Shown here: piece by piece, positions 33,366 through 44,274 of the stretch
How the letters are laid out: every line of letters begins with the position of its first letter
How positions within the stretch are numbered: position 1 is the first letter of the stretch
NCBI RefSeq assembly: GCF_901933205.1
Contig: NC_044591.1
Location: 1,054,001-1,118,000, forward strand
Direction of reading: 5' to 3'
Source of the DNA: Camarhynchus parvulus
Taxonomy: Eukaryota; Chordata; Aves; Passeriformes; Thraupidae
Length of the DNA: 64,000 nucleotides
Made by a program: the position numbers and the translations under genes
The notes under the pieces: model-generated
The model's input: only the letters and a program-made list of their open reading frames with translations
The model's database searches: none
What the model was told of the DNA's origin: nothing

Positions 33366-34571
33366 CATGTCCAATCCGGGACAATCCCTGTGGAAAAGGC
33401 CATTGGGGTGCCTCCGTCCCTCCCTTCCCAACCCCTCCCAGGGCTCTTCCTCCTCCCATCCCAGCTTTTCCAGCTCCTTCCAACCTTGGAAAACTCTTCC
33501 CCGAGGAGCAGGAGCCATTCCAGGGGAGCAGATGGCTGAGGAGGAGGAGGAGGAGGAGGAGGAAAATCATGGATGCAAATTCTCCGGGACGTCTTTGCAA
33601 CATTCCCAGTCAAGGTCGTGCCGCTGGGAAAAGCATCCTGCAGGATTTTTCCTCCCAGTCCCCCAAACTCTGGGATATCTCATGGATATTTGAAGCCTCC
33701 AAGCGAGGATTCCTCATCCATCAGCTGGGACAAACCTGGATTTTTAGGGATGTCTGGGATGGCAATTCCAGGCTTGGAGCAGCTGGAATTTCTGGGAGTT
33801 TCTGACATCTACATAAAACACCCATTCCCAGATTTCCCAAGTCTGGTTTCCTTGTGGGAAAACGGGATCTTCTGGAGGTTCCCCACAAAAAAACCCCTTT
33901 GGAATGTGGGGATTTATTTGGATGTCCAGGGGGAGAATCCGTAAAAAAACGGACCCAAAAAATTCTGGGGGTTTTCTCAAAGCTGCAGAACTTTCCTGGA
34001 CCCCTGGAAAACTTCCAGACTCCACCCTGGGATGAGGAAAATTCCGCGTTTAATTCCCCTCACGTGGATTTAGGAGGAGCAGCAGAACCTGGGGGGTGCC
34101 GGAATTCAAGAGATCAAAGGAATTTGGGCCTCGTTATCTCCAAATTCCAGGGAAGCTGAGGCTGAAAGCCGGGAAATCTCCCAGCAGCCGAAAGCTGGGC
34201 AGGAGGGAGGGAGGCAAAGCAGAATTCCCAAATCCCTGCTCTGCTGACGAGGTGGAAGTGCGGAGCTGAAATCGCCGTGGAGCGTTCGGAGCCTCGGGCG
34301 GCTCCGAGCGGGAATAATTCCGCTTGAAAGAGCCGGATTGAGGTGGAGAGGGATTTTTCCCAAAAGAAGTGACAGCTCGGAGCTGGGCTGCAGCGTGGGA
34401 AGTTATTTTGGGAGGAAAAAGCAGATTTCGGTGTTGTTCCAAGGAGTTTCATCTTCTGTTGGCAAACTCCGTCCCTGGATTCTGTGCCGCGATTGGAGCG
34501 GCCGGAATTGTTTGCATCCCAAAGTTCTGCTTCGTCCCAGAATTCCTGCTCGATGCTGTCGGAATCAGCAG
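33366..34571. other. Intergenic unique sequence with (GAG)n run
   Basis: A (GAG) triplet run of about nine units lies at 33536-33562. Otherwise no gene or named repeat is recognised. Confidence 0.5.
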
Positions 34572-34700
34572 GATGGGGAGGCCCTGGCACAGCTTATCCA
34601 GGGAATCTGGGGCTGCTCCATCCCTGCAGTGTCCAAGGCCGGGGCTTGGAGCACCCTGGGGTTGGTTTTTTCCTACCCAAAGAATTCCAGGACTCCGTGG
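34572..34700 (+). mobile_element. CR1 LINE 3'-tail fragment
   Basis: GAGGCCCTGGCACAGCTTAT, then GTCCAAGGCCGGGGCTTGGA and GCACCCTGGGGTTGG, follow the order of the avian CR1 3' region. The copy is 5'-truncated and diverged. Confidence 0.8.
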
Positions 34701-34740
34701 GCTGGGTTAGGTGGGATAATTGGGATAAATCCTTCCCTGG

Positions 34741-34915
34741 GAGGGTGGCGAGGCCCGGGGATGGAATTCCAGAGCAGCTGTGGCTGCCCCTGGATCCCTG
34801 GAAGTGCCCAAGGCCAGGCTGGATGGGGCTTGGAGCAGCCTGGGATCATGGGAAGTGGATTGGAACGGGATCAGCTTCCAGGCTCTTCCCAACCCATCCT
34901 AAAGAATTCCGGATT
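34741..34915 (+). mobile_element. CR1 LINE 3'-tail fragment, second head-to-tail copy
   Basis: GAGGGTGGCGAGGCCC, GCTGTGGCTGCCCCTGGATC, CCAAGGCCAGGCTGGATGGG, GCTTGGAGCAGCCTGGGATC and TTCCCAACCCATCC follow the CR1 3' end closely in order and spacing. It lies 40 bases after another CR1 tail in the same orientation. Confidence 0.88.
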
Positions 34916-35026
34916 CGTCACAGCCTGTTCCCATCTTTCCATGACCGGCTGGGAATGGAACCAGCTGGAGATGTCCCTGTTGCTTGTCCCTGCCTGGTGC
35001 TGCTTTGTCCCACCAACATTCCCGCT

Positions 35027-35808
35027 TCCCAGCCAGTATTCCCATCTTCCAGCCAGTATTCCCAATTCCCAACAAATATTCCCAGTTCCCAGTTGATTTT
35101 CCTGGTTCCCAGAAATACTCCCAGTTTCCAGTCAACATTCCCAGGTCCCAGTCAGTATTCCCAGTCAATATTCCCAGTTCCCTGCCAAGATTCCCAGTTC
35201 CAAGCCAAGATTCCCAGTTTCCAGACAATATTGCCAGTCAATATTCCCAGTTCCAAGCCAATATTCCTAGTTCCCAGAAATATTCCCAGTTTCCAGACAA
35301 TATTCCCAGTCGATATTCACAGTTCCCAGTCAATATTCCCAGTTCCAAACCAATATTCCCAGTTCCCAGAAATATTCCCAGTTTCCAGTCAATATTCCAA
35401 GTTCCAAGCCAAGATTCCCAGTTCCCAGAAATATTCCCAGTTTCCAGACAATATTCCCAGTTCCAAGCCAAGATTCCCAGTTCCAAGCCAAGATTCCCAG
35501 TTCCCAGAAATATTCCCAGTTTCCAGTCAATATTCCAAGTTCCAAGCCAATATTCCCAGTTCCCAGAAATATTCCCAGTTTCCAGACAATATTCCCAGTT
35601 CCAAGCCAAGATTCCTAGTTCCAAGCCAAGATTCCCAGTTCCCAGAAATATTCCGAGTTCCCAGTCAATATTCCCAGTTCCCTGCCAATATTCCCAGTTC
35701 CAAGCCAATATTCCCAGTTCCCAGACAATATTCCCAGCCAGCATTCCCAGTTCCCTGCCAATATTCCTGGTTCCCAGTCAATATTCCCAGAAACATTCCC
35801 AGTTCCCA
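35027..35808. repeat. Minisatellite, 19 bp unit (ATTCCCAGTTCCAAGCCAA)
   Basis: About 40 copies of a 19 bp unit are present with rotating endings (GTTCCAAGCCAA, GTTCCCAGAAAT, GTTTCCAGACAAT, GTCAAT). The ordered run of endings is itself repeated three times between 35260 and 35640, revealing a higher-order unit of roughly 135-150 bp. Confidence 0.96.
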
Positions 35809-35917
35809 ACCCTGGATGCTCCCCACGCATTCCCAAATCCCTTTGCTTCCAGGGCTGGAATTCAATTTTGCTTCCCGGCCAAAAAATCCCCCCCCCCCAA
35901 ATCTCCTGTGCAGGAGC

Positions 35918-35974
35918 GAGAATTAATTAAATTAATTAAAAATTAATTAAATTAATTAAATTAATTAAATTAAT
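35918..35974. repeat. AT-rich tandem repeat (TTAATTAAA)n
   Basis: About six near-perfect copies of the 9-10 bp palindromic unit ATTAATTAA are present, just after a C-run at 35889-35898. Confidence 0.95.
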
Positions 35975-36660
35975 TGGTGGCCATTGTGTCATTAACGCCA
36001 GACTTTAATTAAATTGTGTGGAGATAATGACTCCAGCGCTTCCCAACAGCCGAACATTCCCAGGATGGAGAAATTCCTCCTAAAACCCATCCAAGGCAAG
36101 TCCAGTCCTCCGGTGAAGCTCCGAAGTCGGAAATTCCAGGCGATTTTCCACCTGGAAAATGGAAATTCTTCCTCCCCTCTTTTCCATCCTTTTGGAGCTC
36201 CCGGGTGTTTCCTGGGATTGGATCCCAGGATCTCCTCAGCTCCTTCCCGTCTCTTGGAGAAGATGATCCCATGGGACGTGGATCCGGGGAGTCACCCATG
36301 GAATTTGCCAACGCCATGTGGTGGTGGTGGTGGCACATTCCAGGAATTCTTGGGAATGTTTTGGCTGCAGGGGAAAGCTGGGAAAATTGTCGGCTGCGGG
36401 TAAATTTCCCAAGAGGGAAAATTGGGATTTATTCCACGGGGGAAATGTTCCCAAAGCTCCTCGTCCTGCAAAAATCCCTCTCCAAAGGGCCAAGGCCTGG
36501 ATTTATTTATTGATCCCGAGCCTGGAGCTCAGAAATTCTGAACCTGGGAAATCTGGGATAGGGGAAAGGTGAAGAATCAGGAGGTCCTGGAGGAGGAATC
36601 AGAAATGCTGGAAAAATCCCCGGGGGAAACTTTACTTGGTAAAAAGCTGGGATGTGACCG
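35975..36660. other. Intergenic unique sequence
   Basis: No gene is recognised. There is a short GTGGTGGTGGTGG run near 36317-36333. Confidence 0.5.
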
Positions 36661-36661
36661 C

Positions 36662-36808
36662 ATTTTGTGGATTTGGGATCTCTATTTTCCGGGTTCGGCA
36701 TTTATTTTGTGGATTTGGGAGGTATTTTCTGGATTTGGGATGTATTTTTCAGACTTGGGATGCATTTTCTGGATTTTGGATCTATTTTGTGGATTGGGGA
36801 TATATTTC
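36662..36808. repeat. Short minisatellite, 20 bp unit (TATTTTCTGGATTTGGGATG)
   Basis: Seven diverged copies of a 20 bp unit run head-to-tail. Confidence 0.88.
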
Positions 36809-37770
36809 GTGTGGGAATGTGGGATTGTTGTTTTTCCAGGAGTGTCAATATCCCGGGATCCATCCCACGGCATCTCTGCTTGCGCAGCCCCGGCTCTGTT
36901 TGCTCCCGAGCCTTTGGGGCGGGAAACGTTTGGAAAAGCCGCTGATCCCGGTGCCAGGTGTGGGAATCCCACTGGATCCGCTCCTGCCGCGTTCCTGGGG
37001 GCTCCGGGGACCTGTCCCATCCCACTGATCCCGCTGAGCATTCCCGCCCTTGGCTCTTCCCAAGGTTTGGGGACGGAGGTGGAGCTGGAAAAGCTCCCAG
37101 CGGCATTCCCAGTTTGGGAATGTCCCAGTGCTCGGGGCAGAAATCTCCGAATTCCCAAGGAAATCCCGAAATGGGTGATTTTCCAGGAGCCAAAAATGCC
37201 CAAATCCGTCGCCATGGGCTGACCCAATCCAGGACTTTTCCCCTCAGTGTTGCTGGGCTGGAATTCTGGCTGTTTCCCATCCCCACTCGAGGGAAAATTT
37301 TTCCCAGTGTTTTTTACCCAAATTTTAGCCCCAGAAGAGGATTCTGAGCATGTTTGGGTTTTTTTTTCCATGGAATTGGCTTTGTCCAGCTGGGAATCAG
37401 GGAGCATTCCCCTGGGATTTTGGGAATGGGTGGGGGTGGAGGGCTGGAAGGGAACGATTTAGGAAGACAACCTGGAAGTGGGAATAAGGGATAAAAATGT
37501 GGATTTTTGTAAGAAATGGGATGTGGATCTCCAGCTCTTCTGCTCTCGGGAAGCCCCTGGCATCCCAATCCCTCTTCCCAAGGAACCCTGGCATCTTCCC
37601 AAAGTCTGAGAGTGAAGAAAAACAGGAAAAGCTGCAGGACAGGGCCCTGGAGGGTTGGGGTCCCAGCCAAGGTGGGATTTTGGGGAGCCTGGGATGGCTC
37701 CAGGCTGGATCCGGGGGTTCAGGGAGATGGGAATTGCTGAGGGAAGAGGGGGCGGGGGGAAGTGCGGATC
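36809..37770. other. Intergenic unique sequence
   Basis: No gene is recognised in this GC-rich stretch upstream of the C-rich arrays. Confidence 0.5.
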
Positions 37771-38012
37771 CCTGTGGATCCCTGTGGGTCCCCGTGGGTC
37801 CCCGTGGGTCCCTGTGGGTCCCTGTGGGTCCCCGTGGGTCCCTGTGGGTCCCTGTGGGTCCCTGTGTCCAGGATCTCTGCGTCCCTCATCCCTGCGTCCC
37901 TGTATCCTGTGGGTCCCTTATCCGAATCCCAACTCCATCCTGTGGTCCCTGTGGGTCCCTGTGGGTCCCTGTGGGTATCCCACATCCCTCTGAGCGTATC
38001 TTTTTTTTGTGT
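37771..38012. repeat. 10 bp tandem repeat (CCCTGTGGGT)n
   Basis: About ten perfect or near-perfect decamers CC(C/T)GTGGGTC fill 37775-37870. A diverged spacer follows, then three more decamers at 37945-37976. Confidence 0.95.
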
Positions 38013-38035
38013 CCCTGTGGGTCCCTGCTCCGGGA

Positions 38036-38580
38036 TCCTGCATCCCACATCCCTGCCTGCATCCTGCTCCTTATCCAGAATCCCAACTCCATCCTGCATC
38101 CCAACGCCTCCTAGCGTGCGCCTCCTATCGTGTATCCCATATCCCAACCCTGCATCCCACATCCCTGCCTGCATCCCAACCCTGCATCCCAGCCCCACAT
38201 CCCAAACTCACCGTGCACCCCACATCCCAACCCTGCATCCCACAGTCCTGCCTGCATCCCATATTCCTGCTGCCATCCCAACCCTACATCCCACACCCCT
38301 GCCCGCATCCCAACCCTGCATCCCTGCCCTGCATCCCAACCCTGCATCCCAAATCTCTGCCTACATCCCACACCCCTGCCCGCATCCCAACCCTGCATCC
38401 CTGCCCTGCATCCCAACCCTGCATCCCAAATCTCTGCCTACATCCCACACCCCTGCCCGCATCCCAACCCTGCATCCCAACCCTGCATCCCAAATCTTTG
38501 CCTGCATCCCAACGCTGCTTTCCAACTCCATCCTGCATCCCACATCCCAGCCCCATCCCACATCCCTGCCTGCATCCAGC
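38036..38580. repeat. C-rich minisatellite, 13-18 bp units (CATCCCAACCCTG)
   Basis: Units CATCCCAACCCTG, CATCCCAAATCTCTGCC and CATCCCACACCCCTGCC alternate. A block of about 105 bp from 38290 is repeated almost exactly from about 38385, showing higher-order duplication. Confidence 0.94.
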
Positions 38581-39170
38581 CCCTCCTGCATCTGTGTGTC
38601 CCCCCTCCTGTCACCGCCCCTCCCCCATCCCGTCCTGTGCCCCTCCCGTGACCCCTCCCCCCCTCAGCATCCCCTGGGCGCCCCAAATCCATCCCCGCCT
38701 CCCCCGGCCCGCCCCCAAATCCATCCCTGCATCCCCCAGCGCCCCAAATCAATCCCTGCATCCCCCGCTCCCCCAAATCCATCCCTGCATCCCCCCACCC
38801 CCCAAATCCATCCCTGCATCCCCCAATCCCCAAATCCATTCCTGCATCCCCCAGCCCCCAAAAACAATCCCTGCATCCCCCCTACTCCCCCAATCCATCC
38901 CCGCCACCCCTCCGTGAATCTTCCCCTGCATCCCCCTCCCACTCCACCCCCCCCCCGAATTCCCCCCTCAATCCATCCCCCCCCTCAATCCATCCCCCCC
39001 CTCAATCCATCCCCCCCGAATCCATCCCCCGATCCCTCCGTGAATCCCCCCGCATCCCGGCACGACCCCCCGATCCCTCCCCCATTCATCCCCCCGCATT
39101 CCCGCCCGGATCCATCCCCCCGCATCCCTCCGTGAATCCCCCCCGCTCCATCCCCCCGCTCCCCCCTCCC
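38581..39170. repeat. Very C-rich minisatellites upstream of the IGSF21 promoter
   Basis: CCCAAATCCATCCCTGCATC units of about 30 bp fill 38680-38890, followed by CCCCCTCAATCCATCC units to about 39020 and CCCCGCATCCC-like units to 39170. The + strand is nearly free of G in long runs, so the minus strand has many G-runs. The tract grades into the CpG island. Confidence 0.9.
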
Positions 39171-39629
39171 GCTCCCTCCCCGCCCCCCGCTCTGCTCCCC
39201 GCCCCCCTCAGCCCCTCCCGGGGGCCGGGCCGGGGCGGGCTCGGCCTGGGGGCCGGGGCGGCCGCTCCAGCCCCGCTCGGCTCCGGCTGCTCCAAATCGG
39301 CTTAAGGGCGGCAGCGGCGGCGGCGGCGGCGGAGCTGCTGCGCCGGGGGGGCACCGCCGGGCCGAGCCCCCTCCCGGACCGGACCGGAGCCCCCTAACCG
39401 GGCTGAGCCTCCTCCCATCCCCTCCCGGACGCCCCCCTGACCGGGCCGAGCCCCCTCCCGAACCGGACCGGACCGGACCGAGCCCCCTCCCATCCCGGAC
39501 CCCCTAACCGGGCTCAGCCCCCTCCCATCCCCTCCCGGACCGGACCGGGCCGTGTCCCTGGCCGTGCCCGGCGCGATGCCCGCCCGGCGCCCGGCGCGGG
39601 GGCCCCGCTGAGCCGCCCCCGCGGGCACC
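39171..39629 (+). promoter_or_regulatory. IGSF21: IGSF21 CpG-island promoter and 5' leader
   Basis: CpG-dense sequence includes GC-box-like GGGCCGGGGCGGGC at 39228-39241, a (GGC)n run at 39307-39332, and a GC-rich ~55 bp repeat (CCCCCTCCC.GACCGGACCGG) at 39355-39560. There is no TATA box. The transcription start is not visible; the leader probably begins between 39250 and 39350. A 12-codon upstream ORF (ATG 39576, TGA 39609-39611) ends 18 bases before the main start codon and would be in the mRNA if the leader is as inferred. Confidence 0.75.
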
Positions 39630-39693
39630 ATGCGCGCCATGAGCCCCCTGCCCCTGTGGCTGCTGCTCTGGCACCTGCGGCACCTGGCGCTGG
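39630..39693 (+). CDS. IGSF21: IGSF21 exon 1 coding part (signal peptide)
   Basis: This exon encodes the secretory signal peptide of immunoglobulin superfamily member 21, a secreted or GPI-anchored neuronal Ig protein reported to bind neurexin-2-alpha and promote inhibitory presynapse formation. The peptide MRAMSPLPLWLLLWHLRHLALG has a charged start, a leucine/tryptophan-rich core and a short polar end. ATG at 39630 has context GCGGGCACCATGC (purine at -3 and C at +4). A second in-frame ATG at 39639 could also serve. The donor is G|GTGAGT after 39693, leaving one base (G) that pairs with GA at 61676 to make the glycine before [10 protein letters not shown]. The exon lies in a CpG island, as expected for a first exon. 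Identity comes from exon 2 and phase agreement, because signal peptides are poorly conserved. Confidence 0.88.
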
Positions 39694-39904
39694 GTGAGTG
39701 TCACGCCTCCCGAGGGGACAGGGACACCCCCGGGGGCGCGGGAGGGATGGGGGGACCCCCGCACCCCTCCGGTCACGGGGCGGGTTCGGGGTTCGGTGCC
39801 CCCGCCCTGGGTTTGGGGTGATTGGGGGATGGGGGGGGCACCCACGGAGAGGAGAACGGGTTTGGGGTGGGGAATTGGGGTTTGGTACTGGGGGATGAGG
39901 TCTG

Positions 39905-40505
39905 CGGGTGTAAGTGGGGCACCCCATAGCCGGTATTGGTGTGGGAGTCATTAATGGGGCACCCCATAACCGGTATTGGTGTGGGAGTCATTAATGGGGC
40001 ACTCATAGCCGGGAACTGCTGTGGGGGCTGTTAATAGGGCACCCCATAACCGGGCACTGGTGTGGGGTCGGTTATTGGGGCACCCCATAAGCCGGTATTG
40101 GTGTGGGATCTGATAATGGGGCACTCAATAGCCGGGAACTGGTGCGAGAGCTGTTAATAGGGCACCCCACAACCTGGTACTGGTGTGGGAGTCATTAATG
40201 GGGCACCCCATAACCCGGTATTGGTGTGGGGTCTGTTATTGGGGCACCCCATAAGCCGGTACTGATGTGGGATCTGATAATGGGGCACTCAATAGCCGGG
40301 AACTGGTGTGGGGTCTGATAATGGGGCACCCCATAACCTGGTACTGATGTGGGATCCCATAATGGGGCACCCCATAACGCGGTACTGGTGTGGGAGTCAT
40401 TAATGGGGCACCCCCTAAAGATGGGGTTTTAATGGGGCACCCCCTAAGGATGAGGTTTTAATGGGGCACCCCCTAAAGATGGGGTTTTAATGGGGCACCC
40501 CCTAC
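39905..40505. repeat. Minisatellite, ~40-45 bp unit (GGTATTGGTGTGGGAGTCAT)
   Basis: About 13 copies of ATAACCGGTATTGGTGTGGG plus (A/G)TC(A/T)(G/T)(T/A)AATGGGGCACCCC are present directly behind the IGSF21 promoter. The last three copies switch to a shorter 29 bp unit, CCCCCTAAAGATGGGGTTTT. The array begins about 210 bases after exon 1. Confidence 0.95.
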
Positions 40506-43500
40506 CCGGGCACTGCTGCTAAACCCTGAGCCGGGCACTGGGGCGGAGCCGTTCATGGGGCGCCGTTTTTGGGGTGCGGGGTCTCATCCATGGGGCCACC
40601 CCGTGTCCCCTTTCCCCGCTCCGGCTGCGCATCCCAGCGCTGCTCCATCCACGGAGGGCGGGCTGTGCTTTGGGGACCCCCACGAGCTCAGTTTTTGGGG
40701 GGGGTCGCAGCCTCTCCTGCCCCTTTGGGATGCCCAAATCCCGATCCAGGAGCAGCATCCCCCAAATTCCCGCTGTCCTGGGGGATTGCAGCTCCCGAGC
40801 TCCCAAAATCCCCGGGACTGCCCGCTCCAGCCCCAAACCCGGGGCTCCGGGGAGGGGAAACCACCTGGGGAAGGAAACTTTGCCCTCCTCGCACCCCACA
40901 GAGCCACCCGTGGGATTTCATTCCGCGTCCATTTGAGGCGAATTCCCTTTTTTTCCCCCAATTCCCGCTCGGGGGGTCTCAGGTGGCCGCTCCTTCCCGA
41001 GCCCCGGCAAGCGGGAGCTTTTCCAGGCGCCGGGAGATGGAGGCACGGGCGCAGCCTGCTCCGCATCTCCCCGGGTTTTTTGGGTTGTTTTTTTTTTTGA
41101 TTTTTAATGGACTTTGTGCTCTCCGGGAAGCGCCGGCGGGCGCTGCAGGGCGCGGGGCGGGGGAGCCGCGGCTCTGCGGGGCTGCGCGGGGCCAGCTCCA
41201 CACAAAGGAGCCGATTCTTCCCCCGCCTGCTCCCGATCCATCCCTCGGGCACCGCGCGGCCCCAGCCCTCACAAGAATCCCCTGAACCCCTCATTTCCTC
41301 CGCTTGCCCGCGGGGTTCGGCTCCTGCCGGGCTGCGGCTGCCGCTCCGAGCCCCCTTCCCCAGCACCCCGAGCATCCCAGCGTCGGGGCGAATAAAAACC
41401 TGCTCGGGAAAAGGGGGGAACTTGTGCCAAACCCAGCCCCGGCTGCCTCCCCTCCCCTCGCCGCTCTCCTCCGCCGCCGTTTTAAGGTCATGGATAGACA
41501 ATTTCCAAGGAACAACGCATCCCCCCGGCTTTCCCGGAGCTCCAGCTGTCTGTCACTGGCGCAGGGATCATTTTTCCTGCCTCTCTCCTGCTTTTTCTTT
41601 TTTTTGCTCGCCGCAGATCGGGCGGTTGCTCTCGTGCTGTTGATTTCCCGAGAGCGGCTGCGGGGAAATCTCTGTCTGTGAGGGGGAAAAATGGCATCAA
41701 AGTTGGTTTGTGAAGGGCTTGGAGGAGCTCCGGGAGCCCGGAGGGGTTGGGGGTTAGGAAGTGATGGATCCGGCGTCGGGAATTGTTTGGGTTTGGGCAT
41801 CCACGAGCTGGATTTGGGCTCCTAAACCCCGCTGGAACTTGGCTGCATCCCGAGGATCCGCCGTGTTCGGCATCTCCTTCCCTATGGAAGCCGTCCCTGC
41901 GCTCATTTTGGGGTTCGCAACCCAAACCACCGCGGAATCCTGTGATCCCCCCGCCCTCGGCTGTGCCAAAAATCCCATCCCGAGCTCTGTTTTTCCATCA
42001 GCCAGCCACAAATCCCGGCCAAATCCCGGGTTGGGGGCGCCTCCCTTTGCTCGGGGCAGCGGGGGCTGAGCTGCTCCCGAATTTGGGAGGTGCAGAGCGT
42101 TGTTCCCGAATTTGGGGGGACAGGGCGCTCGCCATTCCCGAATTTCCGAGGGCAGATGGCTTTTTCCTGGCTGACGGCATCCTTGGCTGGAGCCGCCGCC
42201 GTGCCCTCCCCATCCCGGCTGGAGAGCGATCCAAGGGATGCAGACCCCGGCAAGATCCAGGCGGGAACGGCCCCACTGCCCGCTGTTCATCCCCTTTTTT
42301 GTCCCCAAAACCCTTTTTTTTTGGGTATTTTTGCCCGCTTTTATTGTCCCCCCATCCACCTCCTCATCCGCATCCCGGAGGATCCCCCAGGAATTCACAG
42401 GAATCACTTCCCACCCCACAAATCATCCCTGGGAAGCTTTTTTTGTGAAGGGGGGGGATTTCCAGCCCTGCTCTCCATCCCTCCCCCGCTCAGGAAAAGC
42501 CCTTTTGTGACCCCGAGCGCAGCCGGGATCATTCCCGAGGCGTTTTCCAGCCCTCCGGGACCATCACCGCTGCTATTCCAGCTTTTTTCCCCCACCTTTG
42601 TCCCCGGCTCAACCTCTTCCCTTTTTGCCAAAAAAAGCCGCCGGGGCCGGGGCTAAGTGGGTTAAGGAGATGTCAGGAGGGAAAAACGAGGCCACGCGGA
42701 GGAGGCAGCTCTGGACCATGGAAAAGGAGAGGAGTGCCTGGAAAAGGGGCTGGAAAAGCTGGAAAAACTCCCCTTTTTCCCCTGATCCGTGGGTTCTGGG
42801 GTCAGGGCTGGCTTGTTAAGCCCCGTCTGAAATACGGCCCCATAAAGGGCTCGTCGGGGGCTGGTTTAGCGCCCCGGGAGGGATCAAAGTGTCGAGTTCC
42901 TGGAGATTTCCAGCCGCTTTATCCCGGTGGGATTTGCTTCGGCTTCTGCTTCTCAACCCCAGTGGGGTAAAAAAAAATATTAAAAAATGGAAAATTCAAG
43001 TGTTTGAAGCTCCTGGGCTTTGCAGGGAGCTGTCCTTGGGGATATTCCTGAAAAACCCAGCTTGGGAACAGCCCTTTGCAGCTGGGGATTTACCTGGAAT
43101 TCTCTCCCCTCTGCATTCCCCACGGAGGTTTTTCTGGCAGGTTTTCCCAGGTGACAGGGAGCCCCTCAGGTGGATCATTTTCCAGCCTGGAAAAAGCGAT
43201 TTTCCCTCATTTTTTGGAGAAAAAACCTAGCTTGGTCAGAGGCACCTGCTCGTGTTTCTTTTTAATGGAAGGAGGAATTTGGTGGGAATTGTGTCCTGGG
43301 GAACGAGGGAAAAGCAGGAGCAAGGGTGAAATCCTGCTTTAATTCACCTGCAGGTGCCAAAAATCCACCCCACATTCCCGCCATCCTTTCCTGTTCACGC
43401 TTTCCCCATCAAACCCTGCGCTCGGCTCTTTTCTGGAAGTTTTCCCTCCCATTTCCACGAATCCCACGTTCCCACGGAGCCTCTCCAGGTAAATCCAGGC

Positions 43501-43835
43501 CGCGCAGCCCCTTCGGAAAATCCCCCTCACTGTGCTAATTGCCCTTTCCCAATTAGCCCAATTTCCCCCTCCGGCTGCGCTTCGGAGCCGCCGCGTCCAA
43601 TCCAGAGCTCGGGAAAAAGCCGCGGCTCCGGCGAGGGTCTTCCCTCTCCTTGTGCCTTTCCAGGATAATCTTTGGGAAGGGGAGACATCCCCAGCTTTAT
43701 TTCTCCCTGGAAAAGCCCCTGTGGTTGTTGCCAGAGCGTTTCCAAAGTCCCCCAAGCCCAAATTCCTTTGGGATTGTTGGCATCCCCCAAAACCGAACCC
43801 CGGGAATGTTGTAGGGTTTGGCTTGGGAATGTCCA
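40506..43835. other. IGSF21 intron 1 unique sequence with second CpG-rich block
   Basis: From about 41020 to 41690 CpG density is high again (CGCCGGCGGGCGCTGCAGGG, GCGCGGGGCGGGGGAGCCGC). An unusually repeat-free stretch, 41480-41700, contains TTTTAAGGTCATGG and CTGTCTGTCACTGGCGC. This may be an intronic enhancer or alternative promoter. The remainder holds no recognised exon. Confidence 0.5.
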
Positions 43836-43837
43836 GG

Positions 43838-44191
43838 GAGAGGCTTTGTGAGGGGAGTTTGGGATCAGAGGGATGGGCGGGAGGAAGGGTGAGGAGGGAT
43901 CTGCTTCCTCGTGGTCTCCAGTCCATGGAAATGCTTTTTTTTTGGGATGAATTCCATGGATAAGCCTGGATTTATGGGTAGAACATTGCTTTGGAGGCCT
44001 CTCGTGCCAGGCTGGTCCCAAGGTGGGAATTGCTCCTGGAGCTGGGACCTGGAAAGGAGGGAAGTGACGGGAGGGACATTTTTGTCCAGTGATTGTCACC
44101 ATGGGATGTCCTGGCATGGATTTGGGAATCTCCAGCTCTTCCTGGCGGGACAGGGACAGCAGGAACGTGGCACAGAGAATCCAGCTCAGCC
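43838..44191. repeat. Duplicated ~350 bp segment, copy A
   Basis: This segment, from GGGAGAGGCTTTGTGAGG to GAGAATCCAGCTCAGC, recurs at 46677-47029 in the same orientation with only scattered differences. It contains no recognised gene and ends shortly before a CR1 copy. Confidence 0.93.
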
Positions 44192-44274
44192 CTGGGATGA
44201 GGAATTCTGATCCTGCAGCTGGGCAGCCCCTGCCCTGTGCAGGCTGTCAGATATTCCCAGCTCCATCCATGGGG

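Noticed and set aside
33536..33562. (GAG)n run as a coding poly-Glu tract
   Set aside because: It has no coding context on either side; it is a simple triplet repeat in intergenic DNA.
37762..39135. 457-codon proline/serine-rich + strand frame upstream of IGSF21
   Set aside because: It is C-rich tandem repeats read in an open frame, with no start context, splice sites or known domain.
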